From positions 2,668,001 to 2,732,000 of the forward strand of contig NZ_CP109137.1 in NCBI RefSeq assembly GCF_035918095.1: a DNA stretch of 64,000 nt, written 5' to 3'. Shown piece after piece: positions 46,667-55,200 of this stretch. Origin of the DNA: Streptomyces sp. NBC_01750 (GTDB lineage Bacteria; Actinomycetota; Actinomycetes; Streptomycetales; Streptomycetaceae). The first letter of the stretch is position 1, and each line of letters begins with the position of its first letter. The position numbers and the translations under genes are program-made. The notes under the pieces are model-generated. The model did not search any database and was not told the origin of the DNA. It was given only the letters and a program-made list of their open reading frames with translations.

Positions 46667-46870
46667 CTACTCCTTCGGAGACAGGTCGTGTCGTACCGGT
46701 TCGAGCCCGCCCCGCCTGTCAGCCTGTCCCGGCTGAAAGCGCGGCGAGGGCGCCTTGCGGATCCCGTTCCAGCGAGGGCTACTGGGTGACCTGGCTGGAG
46801 CGGGCGGCTTCGGTGGAGCCCTGGCGGTTGCCCATTCAGCAGACATGGTCGAGGTGTCCGGAGTGGTCAT
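46667..46870 (-). CDS. small Pro-rich peptide gene, unknown function
   Basis: The 67-aa frame begins with an ATG overlapping the stop of the preceding gene (ATGA at 46867-46870) and ends three bases before the next start. The product is rich in Pro, Ala and Arg (ARAPPKPPAPARSPSSPRW), with no hydrophobic segment. Translational coupling on both sides favours a real gene, but the composition is weak evidence. It could also be non-coding filler. Confidence 0.4.
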   Translation of the reverse strand: MTTPDTSTMSAEWATARAPPKPPAPARSPSSPRWNGIRKAPSPRFQPGQADRRGGLEPVRHDLSPKE

Positions 46871-47106
46871 GAGAAGACCCCGCCACTGCTTGCCGAGTTC
46901 AGAGCACGGGTTCGCTCCCGCATGGCGTGCTGCCGCTCCTCATCCGTTGCAAGGCGGACACGAGCAGCATCGACGTCCCACTCGCGTCCGCCCGTCACCG
47001 GCCGAAGCTGCACGACCCGTCCGAGGTGACCCATGACGTAGCCAAGCCTGTCGCGCTCGGTGTCGACGACCAGCGCGCCCTCCGGCTGCTGTTCCTCAGG
47101 CATCAC
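46867..47106 (-). CDS. small conserved-looking protein of unknown function
   Basis: The 79-aa soluble protein contains LGYVMGHLGRVVQLRPVTGGREWDV, a beta-rich SH3-like pattern found in small actinobacterial accessory-region proteins, then a charged helical tail. The start is GTG 47106 or the adjacent ATG 47103. It overlaps the upstream gene by 11 bases and the downstream gene by 4. It is part of a four-gene leftward operon. Confidence 0.65.
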   Translation of the reverse strand: MMPEEQQPEGALVVDTERDRLGYVMGHLGRVVQLRPVTGGREWDVDAARVRLATDEERQHAMRERTRALNSASSGGVFS

Positions 47107-47305
47107 GCGTCACCCCCCGTCGGATCGCTTCGGCCAGGCGGGCGGCCACGTCGGAGCGCACCCGCCCCAGCTCAATGAGCCGCAGCGTGGGGGAGGCAGG
47201 GTCGACCCTCAGCGAGGGCAGGACGAGCCCGACATCGGACAGCGCCGCTCTCAACGTCTCCGCCGCCGCGTGCGGGTCGACGTTGTTCCGTTCTTTCGAG
47301 GCCAT
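47096..47305 (-). CDS. small protein of unknown function, first gene of a small operon
   Basis: The 69-aa charged, mostly helical protein (AETLRAALSDVGLVLPSLRV, RSDVAARLAEAIRRG) starts at an ATG. It begins the operon that continues through 46163. The gene is divergent from the DUF6879 gene at 47481, with a 175-bp shared promoter region. No family recognised. Confidence 0.6.
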   Translation of the reverse strand: MASKERNNVDPHAAAETLRAALSDVGLVLPSLRVDPASPTLRLIELGRVRSDVAARLAEAIRRGVTRDA

Positions 47306-47480
47306 GAGCAGGACGCTAGAAGCGGGGCGTTGACTGGCGGTACGCTGTTTTCTCGAATTTGCTCGCCGCGCGCCCGAGATTGCTGGTGTTTTCTCATGAG
47401 CCTTGCCTGACCCCGTAGTGCCAGGCCCGGACCCCCGACCATGCTGATGGGATCAGCACCCCGCGGAAGGGAGAGCGTCC

Positions 47481-48233
47481 ATGGTTCGTCGGTTGCGCTT
47501 CACGGGCACGGACAGCAAGGTCGACGGTTGCCCCGCCCTGCACACGGACGAAGGCACCGGGGAGATCATCGTTCAAGGCATGCCCGTCACCGACCCCGAA
47601 GACCTCGCACAGCTCAAGCACTTCGGAGTCGGCGAGGCAGCGGTGGCCGTGCCGCGCGAACTGCTCGTGAACTGGGGGCCTAAGGAGATGGAGAGGGTGC
47701 CGGAACTCGTGGACCGGGCCACCTTCCGCCGCCTGTTCGAGACCTTCGAGCACACCGCCTGGCGGCTGGAGACGCGGCGCGGTTACGCGTCGGACCGACA
47801 GGACCCCGACTTCCAGGCGTTCCTGGCCACCGGCTCGTCGCCCTGCGACCCCGACGAACCCTGGTTCGTCAACATCAAGGGCCAGACGGGCGCCGGTAAG
47901 AGGGTCGGCCGTGTCCGCATCGCCGACAACCCCCCCACCACGGAACAACTGTTCCTGCTCGACTACGCCCGGCACAACGCCACCTTCGGCGAGGACATCC
48001 GGTACCTGTGGCGCGAGGACGCCGCGCGAGCCGGCCTGCCCGCCGAGGACTTCTGGATCTTCGATTCACGACTGGTCGCCCTGCTGCACTTCGATGACGA
48101 GGACAACCTGCTCGACATCGAGCTGATCACCGAACCGGCTGAGGTCGTGCGGTACGCCATGGTGCGCGACGCGGCGATGCACAACGCCATCCCGCGCGAC
48201 CAGTTCGCCGCGCAGGTGGCCACGACCGAATAG
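47481..48233 (+). CDS. DUF6879-family protein
   Basis: The 250-aa soluble protein has the pattern of the DUF6879 family: LFETFEHTAWRLETRRGYASD near residue 84, the C-terminal region EDFWIFDSRLVALLHFDDED and VRYAMVRDAAMHNAIP. In Streptomyces these proteins are usually encoded next to an XRE-type regulator, as here (10 bases upstream of it). The biochemical role is unknown. Confidence 0.8.
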   Translation: MVRRLRFTGTDSKVDGCPALHTDEGTGEIIVQGMPVTDPEDLAQLKHFGVGEAAVAVPRELLVNWGPKEMERVPELVDRATFRRLFETFEHTAWRLETRRGYASDRQDPDFQAFLATGSSPCDPDEPWFVNIKGQTGAGKRVGRVRIADNPPTTEQLFLLDYARHNATFGEDIRYLWREDAARAGLPAEDFWIFDSRLVALLHFDDEDNLLDIELITEPAEVVRYAMVRDAAMHNAIPRDQFAAQVATTE

Positions 48234-48243
48234 CGCGTGCCCG

Positions 48244-49095
48244 GTGAGCACTGACTATCAGCAAGCACGGGCGGCGTTGGGTGCGCGGCTGCGCGAACTC
48301 CGCTTCACGTGCCCCGGTGGTCGGCTCACCGGTCAGCAGCTCGCGCAACGGCTCGGCTGGCCGGGCTCCAAGATCAGCAAGCTGGAGAACGGCAAGCAGA
48401 CAGCCACCCCCGAGGACCTGCGGGCGTGGGCCGACGCGACCGAGCAGCCGGGGGTGTACCCCGAACTCGCGGCCAGACTGGCCGGGTTCGAATCGCACAT
48501 CAGGTCATGGCGCCGAGCGCTGGCGAACGGCTTCAAGCCCCTTCACGAAGGGCTGAGCGCCGAGATCGACCGCACCTCCGACATGTGGATCTGGGAGGAG
48601 TCGGTGATCGCCGGACTGATGCAGACCCCGGAGTACGCCCGACACGTCATCCAGCGGTACTCGGAGCTGCTGGGCGGAGCGAGCGACATCGAGGCAGCCG
48701 TCCGCTCCCGGGTGCAGCGCCAGGAATGGCTGTACCGGTCCGGCCGCAAGCTGCACGTGTTGATGTGGGAGGCGGCGTTGCGGTCACTGATCTGCCCGCC
48801 CTCAGTGCTGGCGAGCCAACTCGACCGCCTCAACGGCATGATCGGCATGGACACGGTCGAGCTGGGTGTCATCCCCTTCACGGCGTCCGTCAAGATCGTG
48901 CCTGCCAACGGTTTCTGGGTGCTCGACGACCGGCTGGTCGTCGCCGAGGACTGGCACGCCGAGATGTGGCTGAACGATGCCGACAACATCGCCTTGTACA
49001 AGAAGGTCTGGAAGACCCTCAGCGAGTCGGCGGTGTTCGGGGCCGACGCCCACAACCTCATCAACTCGGCCCGCCGATCCCTGAATGCGCGTTGA
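48244..49095 (+). CDS. XRE-family helix-turn-helix regulator (DUF5753 type)
   Basis: The 283-aa regulator has an N-terminal HTH (LGARLRELRFTCPG, LTGQQLAQRLGWPGSKISKLENG, residues 12-55) and a C-terminal DUF5753-like effector domain (MWIWEESVIAGLMQTPEYARHV, RLNGMIGMDTVELGVIPF). It starts at a GTG and is paired with the DUF6879 gene. Such pairs are numerous in Streptomyces genomes and resemble the WhiJ regulatory sets; the target is unknown. Confidence 0.88.
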   Translation: MSTDYQQARAALGARLRELRFTCPGGRLTGQQLAQRLGWPGSKISKLENGKQTATPEDLRAWADATEQPGVYPELAARLAGFESHIRSWRRALANGFKPLHEGLSAEIDRTSDMWIWEESVIAGLMQTPEYARHVIQRYSELLGGASDIEAAVRSRVQRQEWLYRSGRKLHVLMWEAALRSLICPPSVLASQLDRLNGMIGMDTVELGVIPFTASVKIVPANGFWVLDDRLVVAEDWHAEMWLNDADNIALYKKVWKTLSESAVFGADAHNLINSARRSLNAR

Positions 49096-49223
49096 TGGCG
49101 TTGTGGGCGTGCGTCCGGGGCCAAACGCATCACGAGCAGCCGTAGCACCGGCGAACCCGGGCCGGCGCCTCCGTCGAAGACGGAAGACCGCTCCCTTGGA
49201 CAGCCAGGAGGGTGCTCGCGGGG

Positions 49224-50099
49224 TCAGGACTGAGGTGCGTCCAGCTTGATGGCAGTGGCGTCCGCGCCCGGCTGTTCAGCGTGTGCTGTGGCGAAAGGCC
49301 TGTGGTCTTCCACGACTTCGCCATCCACGACTTCCCCATCCATCACTCGGTGCGACGGCTCCGCCAGCGGCAGGCTGGAGAGGTGCTTCTTGAGCCTCTT
49401 GGCCATCGGAAGGAAGGTCGCAAGAGTGAGCCCGCCGGAGACAACGGCCCCGACGAGAGGGATGGCCTTCGAGACGACCTTCGCGAAGGACTGCTTCGTC
49501 ATCTGGACGCCGAGGTAAGCCGCGACCTTTTTCACTATCGGGTAGATGACCCCCTGGGTGAGGGCCTTCTGGGGCAGCTTCTTGGCGACTTGCTTCGACA
49601 TCATCCCCGCGACCTTCCCCACAGCGGCGTTCGCCGACTGGGTGCCGAACATCACGCCGAAGAACAGCGTCAGCACCCCCATGGTCGCGTCATCGACGTC
49701 ATCGCCGTCGTCGGAGAACAGATCGGGCCAGCTGTAGAGGTAGGCGAGTTTCTGCGCGATACGCACCATGTGGCCGAAGTACTGGGCCACGTCGGCGGGC
49801 ACAGTGGCGGGAAGGGCGAGGACGCCGGGGATCCCGGCAGCGGCGGAGAGAGCGCTGACCTTGCCGGTTTCGAAGCGGATGGAGTCGTTGGCCACCTTGT
49901 CGAGAACCTCAACAGGGATGCCCGCCGCAGCGGGGGTCTCTTCTATCGCTCTCCGGATGTCGTCCTCGGTGCAGTGACGAGCCAGCGCACTTCGGAGGTA
50001 CGTCTCCCTGTTGATACGCACGCCGGGAAGCTTTGCTGCCGCCAGGAGCACCGCGGAGAAGCGCGACTCGGGGTTCTCGATGTCTTTGCCCTGTTTCAT
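49224..50099 (-). CDS. EcsC-like protein of unknown function
   Basis: The 291-aa protein has two or three moderately hydrophobic helical stretches (AAAGIPGVLALPATVPADVA, ATMGVLTLFFGVMFG, KAIPLVGAVVSGGLTLATFL), and the order VPADVAQYFGHMVRIAQKLAYLYSW resembles EcsC-family proteins. A charged tail contains a short tandem repeat (DGEVVDGEVV). It stands alone. The family call is tentative. Confidence 0.6.
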   Translation of the reverse strand: MKQGKDIENPESRFSAVLLAAAKLPGVRINRETYLRSALARHCTEDDIRRAIEETPAAAGIPVEVLDKVANDSIRFETGKVSALSAAAGIPGVLALPATVPADVAQYFGHMVRIAQKLAYLYSWPDLFSDDGDDVDDATMGVLTLFFGVMFGTQSANAAVGKVAGMMSKQVAKKLPQKALTQGVIYPIVKKVAAYLGVQMTKQSFAKVVSKAIPLVGAVVSGGLTLATFLPMAKRLKKHLSSLPLAEPSHRVMDGEVVDGEVVEDHRPFATAHAEQPGADATAIKLDAPQS

Positions 50100-50406
50100 A
50101 GCAGGAACCTACAGTAGCTCCGCACTCCAAGGGCCGGACTGTGTCAGCTCCGTTGGGGCCTCGCTATGTGAGTGACGGTGGCGTGCGGGCTGGGTCCCTC
50201 ACGATGCCGATCGTCACCCGGAAGGCGACCACCCGTCGCGAACCGAGCCCCGCTGAGCACGTTGATCGCCGTGGCAGCCTGCGCCGGCGCGACACTCGGC
50301 GAGCAAGGCGCGCGAGGGCTGCTGAAGGTGCTGCGGAGGCGGACATGCGCAGGGCCCTCGGCAAGCACATGCCCACCGGAAGGCCCTGCGATCGGTGCCA
50401 CCTCTG
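50100..50406. other. intergenic region without a gene
   Basis: Reading frames exist on both strands, but none has a Shine-Dalgarno sequence or natural composition. I see no repeat or RNA structure to report. Confidence 0.45.
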
Positions 50407-50610
50407 TCAGAGTGCCGCGAACTCGACGAACGCGGTCCACGCCGTGGGTTCTACGGCGAGTGCGGCGCGGGTTGTGTCCTTCGAGTCGCGGACGTGTACG
50501 GCGCCTATCGCAGCCGCGACCTCAACGCACTGGCCACCGTCACCAGCGCTGTAACTGCTCTTGAACCATGCCAGGGCATCAGTGTCCGGCCCCGCCTCTT
50601 CCCCGCTCAT
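50407..50610 (-). CDS. DUF397 domain protein
   Basis: The 67-aa protein has the DUF397 signature WFKSSYSAGDGGQCVEVA and VHVRDSKDTT. These small proteins are encoded with WhiJ-like XRE regulators in Streptomyces and are thought to antagonise or modulate them. The start overlaps the stop of the XRE gene (ATGA at 50607-50610), so the two are coupled. Confidence 0.9.
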   Translation of the reverse strand: MSGEEAGPDTDALAWFKSSYSAGDGGQCVEVAAAIGAVHVRDSKDTTRAALAVEPTAWTAFVEFAAL

Positions 50611-51437
50611 CTCTCTCCCAGCAACCTTTCGACCAACGCCAGCGATTCTGTCGGAGTGTGGGCCTGCGCGCGAAGGATCCCGTACGTACGCTCAAGCTCC
50701 CGCACCTTGTGACGCTCTGTGTGCACACGGCTGTCGCCTTGTACCTCCGTGTACGCGATCCTGCGCCCATCCTTGGCTTCCATCAAGGTGAACGGTCCAG
50801 CGAGTCCCGCATGTTCCTGGCGGGACAACGGCATCACCTGGATTACCACGTTGCGCTTCTCCGCGATCAGCATGAGGTGCTCCAACTGACCTCGCCAGAC
50901 AGCCTCTCCGCCGAGCGGCCGGAGCAGGACAGCCTCCTCGATCACAAAGCTCAGATGCGGCGCAGGGCGTCGGGAGAAGATCTCCTGCCGTGCTAGTCGT
51001 GCGGCTACTCGCTGCTCCATGAGCGCTTCGTCCAACAGCGGCTGCCACATGGCGAACACCGCTCGCGCGTACTCCACCGTCTGCAGCAGGCCGTTGACCA
51101 ACTGAGTGTCATACACATGCAGCTCGACGGCCTCGGCCTCCAACTTGGCCGCATCCCGAAAGAACGCCGGATATTGAGCCCGAGCCACCTCCTCCTTGCT
51201 CGCGCTCAACACCCCACCGGCGTCCAGCACTTCATCAGCCTGGTCGATGAACTTCGGCGGCGAGATACGTCTCCCCTGCTCGAACGACGCGATCGTCGAG
51301 GCCGAGTACCCGGTCAGCGACCCGAGCTTCGCGCGGTCCATCCCCGCGCGCTCCCGGAACAGTTTCAACTGCCGTCCGAACATGCACAACATGCCTGTCC
51401 CGACCTCATACTCCGGCTGCTGAACCTCGCCGTCCAC
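50607..51437 (-). CDS. WhiJ-like XRE regulator (DUF5753)
   Basis: The 276-aa regulator has an N-terminal HTH (FGRQLKLFRERAGMDRAKLG, LTGYSASTIASFEQGRRI, about residues 20-60) and a DUF5753 C-terminal domain (YDTQLVNGLLQTVEYARAVF, FVIEEAVLLRPLGGEAVWRG, MPLSRQEHAGLAGPF). The start is taken as the GTG at 51437 with GGGAGGAG upstream. With DUF397 downstream and a divergent HATPase gene, it completes a classical WhiJ-type set. Its first codons and promoter are duplicated at 45221-45424. Confidence 0.9.
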   Translation of the reverse strand: MDGEVQQPEYEVGTGMLCMFGRQLKLFRERAGMDRAKLGSLTGYSASTIASFEQGRRISPPKFIDQADEVLDAGGVLSASKEEVARAQYPAFFRDAAKLEAEAVELHVYDTQLVNGLLQTVEYARAVFAMWQPLLDEALMEQRVAARLARQEIFSRRPAPHLSFVIEEAVLLRPLGGEAVWRGQLEHLMLIAEKRNVVIQVMPLSRQEHAGLAGPFTLMEAKDGRRIAYTEVQGDSRVHTERHKVRELERTYGILRAQAHTPTESLALVERLLGER

Positions 51438-51612
51438 GCCGCGACTCCTCCCGTACGACCACCACAGCCACCGGACTCCGCCCGCCCAACGCGCGGCCTG
51501 GGAACCGGTCACGCCAGACACCACGTACAAGCGCACCGCCGACGTGTACAGCCCGTACCCGTCAGCGCATCGCTCCTGTTCAACGCTACGCAGAGTCCGC
51601 AACCGTTGACCG
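51406..51612. repeat. ~205-bp direct repeat, copy 2
   Basis: Homologous to 45221-45424. It covers the first codons and upstream region of the XRE gene and ends just before the ATG (51614) of the divergent HATPase gene. It probably carries the divergent promoter of the WhiJ-type set. Confidence 0.85.
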
Positions 51613-51613
51613 C

Positions 51614-52204
51614 ATGAAGTCAGCAACTCCCCCGAACGGGCATATGCCACAGCGCCCCGCACCCGAACGCGAGTTCACCATGCGCTTCACCTCAACGTCG
51701 CGCGGTGCCCGCCTCGCCCGCCGACTCGTCTCGCACCGCCTGAACGACTGGGGCCACCCCTACACGACCCCGGTCAACCAGACGCTCACCCTCATCACGG
51801 CGGAACTCAGCGCCAACGCCGTACGCCACGGCCACGTCCCCGGCCGGGACTTCCACGTCCAACTCACCCTGGCCGAGGACACCTTCCGCATCGAGGTGAC
51901 GGACACCCGCGCCGAGAAACGGCCCCCGGCCAGTCCCCCGGCGACCGACTCGCTTTCCGAGTCCGGCCGGGGCATGCTTCTGGTCGCCGCCCTCGCGGAC
52001 GACTGGGGCGTCAGCCCTCGCCCAGCAGCCCCGGGCAAGACCGTGTGGGCGGATCTGCACGTGCGGACCCAAGGCCACCCGCTCACGCACCGGGTGGCCC
52101 TTGAACCGACGGACCTCGATTTACTCCTGGCTACTGCTTCACTGCTGCGCGACGACCTCGGGTCGCGGCCGGAGGACGCCAGCCACGGAGATCGTCGTCA
52201 GTGA
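51614..52204 (+). CDS. ATP-binding anti-sigma-type regulator (HATPase_c_2)
   Basis: The 196-aa GHKL ATPase has N-box LITAELSANAVRHGHV near residue 57 and G-box SGRGMLLVAALADDWGV near residue 116. It is the third member of the WhiJ-type XRE/DUF397/HATPase set and is divergent from the XRE gene. It contains a TTA codon (52121-52123, codon 170). The last 24 codons lie over the 3' end of pglX on the other strand (74-base convergent overlap), so the C-terminus may have been extended when the two segments were joined. Confidence 0.85.
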   Translation: MKSATPPNGHMPQRPAPEREFTMRFTSTSRGARLARRLVSHRLNDWGHPYTTPVNQTLTLITAELSANAVRHGHVPGRDFHVQLTLAEDTFRIEVTDTRAEKRPPASPPATDSLSESGRGMLLVAALADDWGVSPRPAAPGKTVWADLHVRTQGHPLTHRVALEPTDLDLLLATASLLRDDLGSRPEDASHGDRRQ

Positions 52205-55200
52205 GTCCGTGCTCGCCCTGCTTCTGCTGGCGGTAACCAGCGAAGAAGTCCGCCGGGGAGCCGCTGTAGAGCATGTCGAACTCGTTGTGCCACTGGGACA
52301 GCCACGGCTGGAGTTCCAGCAGGCCGGCGAGGAACGGCGTGATCTCCTCGGTGGACAGCGCGGTGTTAGTGAAGTACGTGGCGAGGGCCTGTGCCTGCTC
52401 CCGGTGGTCCCAGCCGGCCCACCCGTACAGCTCAGGGGTGGCGGCGTTGGCCTGCCCGTAAGAGATGAACCGCTCCTTGGGCACGTCGAGCTTGCCGCGC
52501 GCCCTCCAGTAGGAGGGGCGGAGGAAGTCGGCCGAGGTGTACTTCGGCGGCACAGGGATGGAGTCCCGGATCTTCCGCTTGGCGGGCTCGTCGGGCGCGG
52601 CATCCTCCTTGCGTTGGAGGTCCCACACCTCTTCCCAGTCGGCGCGCTTCTTCAGACCGGCGGGCTTGTAGCGCAGGGCGGAGAGGAACGGCACGTGCTC
52701 GTCGCTGATCAGTTCGGCGACAACCTTCGCGAGTTCCTTGCGGGGTGCGTAGAGCTTGGCGACGGAGACGAAGTCCTCGTCACGCGAGAGCGCGTCGGTG
52801 AGGCGAGCCAGGGTAAGGATGGTGGGCTGACCGTTCTCGTCAGACCAGAGGTCACGGTTTTCCATGCGTTCGAGCAGCCAGGAGCGCAGGGCCTTCTCCT
52901 GGAGTGCGTCCCAGCCCTCGGCGGCCCAGCGACGTTTGTACTCGGGGCGCTCGACCATGCCGATGGCGCGGTTCGACTCGATGGCGTCGATCCGCTTCTG
53001 GACGATCTGCCTGTAGGCGGCGGGCCACTGAGCAGGGAGCTCCGTGATGGGGGTGGAGCCGTGCCGCTTGAACCACTCGCCGCTGGCCTCGCCTGCGGCT
53101 ACGCGGCGGGCGAGGACGATCTCGAATGCGCGCTCACCGAGGTTGAGCGCGGGCATGTTGGGATCGTCGGGATCGTTGGAGACGCGGAGGTCCTCGGACT
53201 GAAGGTTGTAGAGAGAGTAGACCTGCCAGTCCAGCTCCTCCTGGAGAGCGACCATCCGCGCGCGTGTCAACTCCCAGCGGGAGGCGGCCTCTCGCAGGGT
53301 CGTGGCAGTCGGAATAGCCTGGGCTGCCACGGTTGCAGGGCTGACAGCAATGAGCTGCTGAGCCAGATCATCGAGCGCGGTGCCGAGTTTGGTGGGGTAC
53401 CCAGCGGGGAGGGGGAACTCTTCCAGCTTCGTTCCGGTGAACTCGAACCGGTGCTCCCAGAATTCGTCCGAGATTCCACCACCGATGCCGCCATTACCTT
53501 TTGACTGACTCACTTGCTTGAGCCAGAATCCAGCCGCTGAACTGTTAAGCAGCCCAAGCAGCCGCAGGTACTCCTCCTCGCCCGCCTCCTCCCGCAATTT
53601 GATCACTGGTGCGGACCTGTTGAACACCTTCCCGCCTCGATCCAACACGAAGTGGTTGCACGTTGCAACGAATGCAAAGGTAATCAGACGATCCGCGTTG
53701 AGGCGGTCTTCTTTGTAGTAAGCGTAGTTGGACCATGGGATACCACGCTGCTCCTTCGTCTGACCGAAGTACAGAGTGTTTCGAAGGATATGGCGCCCGG
53801 GCCACAAAGCCCTCGACTCCAATAGTTCACGATCAGTCCGGTTGGTGCCGATTGGATAGATAGCGTCTACGCCAGGCAAGCTGACCCAGTCTCGAATCTG
53901 ATCTCCCTCCAAGAACGGCCGCATAGGTGCACCATGTACAGGCACCCAGGCAGCGAGCGGCCGAGGGAAAGAGTAAAGATCGTCGTCGCCAGTGATCGCC
54001 GAGAATCCGCTACTTTCGGTCAATTCTGCAAGCTTCTTGACCGCAGCCGCCTGAAGCTGCTCGACCATCTCCAGACCGCCATCAGCTAGAACCCAAGGCT
54101 GCTTGCCAAAGTATCGAGCGCGCTCAAGATCGTCGACGGACACCCATTGGCTAACGGAACCAGGCTTGTCGATCTGCTCAAGGATTGCTTGCCAGACCAG
54201 CCCCTCCTCGGCGTTGTCCGGCGCGGACGGCTCACCCTGCACACTGCGAACGGTCCGGATGACCGGCGATCGCCCATCGCCACCCCGCTGCCTGCCCACG
54301 AGAATGACCGTCGGCGTCCCGTGCCCCGGAATGTACGCACCCGAGGTGTCGATGACCTCGGTCAACTCCACCGTGTGCCCGAAGTATCCCTCAATGAGCT
54401 TCGCCCCGAACTCCCGCTTCATGAACGAGTTCGCGGTGATCTGCCCGACCATGCCGTAGCCGCGTCCCTCAGCATCTCCGCGCTTGGCCAGTTCGAAGAA
54501 CCGCTGGGCGAACGGCACCGACAGTGCATACTTGCCCGCACACGCCGGATACAGCTCCCGGTAGAGAACGTTGAGTGTCTTGTCCTTGACCGTGATGTAC
54601 GGCGGGTTCCCCACCACCACGTGATACTGCCCCGGCTGCAAGACGTCCGGGTACTCGTGCAAGTCCTCCGTCGCGTACTTGAACTCGGCCAACTCGTCCA
54701 CGAAGTCCTCGTCCACCCCGCCGAACAGGTTGCCCTGCTGGGAGCGGCGGGACTTGATCAGCGAGTCTCCGACCGCCAGAGATACCTGCCAGTCGTACTT
54801 CGCCGCCTTCGCCAACGTGCGCACACCACCCGCTGCCATCGCCGCAACCAGCAACCGGAACCGAGCAATAGCCACCGCGAACGGATTGACGTCCACACCG
54901 TGCACCGACTTCAGCGCGGCCGCTACCCGCTCATGTGCATCCTTGCCCGGCTGCCCCTCCCCCCACAGCCGTACCAACCGCCGAAACGCCCCCAGCACAA
55001 AGTGCCCCGACCCGCACGTAGGGTCGATCATCTTCAGTTCCTCGTACCCGAACTCCCGCACCGCAGGATTCATCGTCCGGTCGAGGATGAACTCCTCCAC
55101 GAACTCCGGCGTCTGAAGCAGCGCGTACGTCTTCCTGGCAGCCTCACTCAGGTCCTGGTACAGGTCGCCGAGGAACCGCGTGTCCCACCCCTCCGTACCG

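Noticed and set aside
50144..50440. Minus-strand frame of 98 codons between the EcsC-like and DUF397 genes
   Set aside because: It covers half of the well-supported DUF397 gene in another frame and lacks a Shine-Dalgarno sequence.
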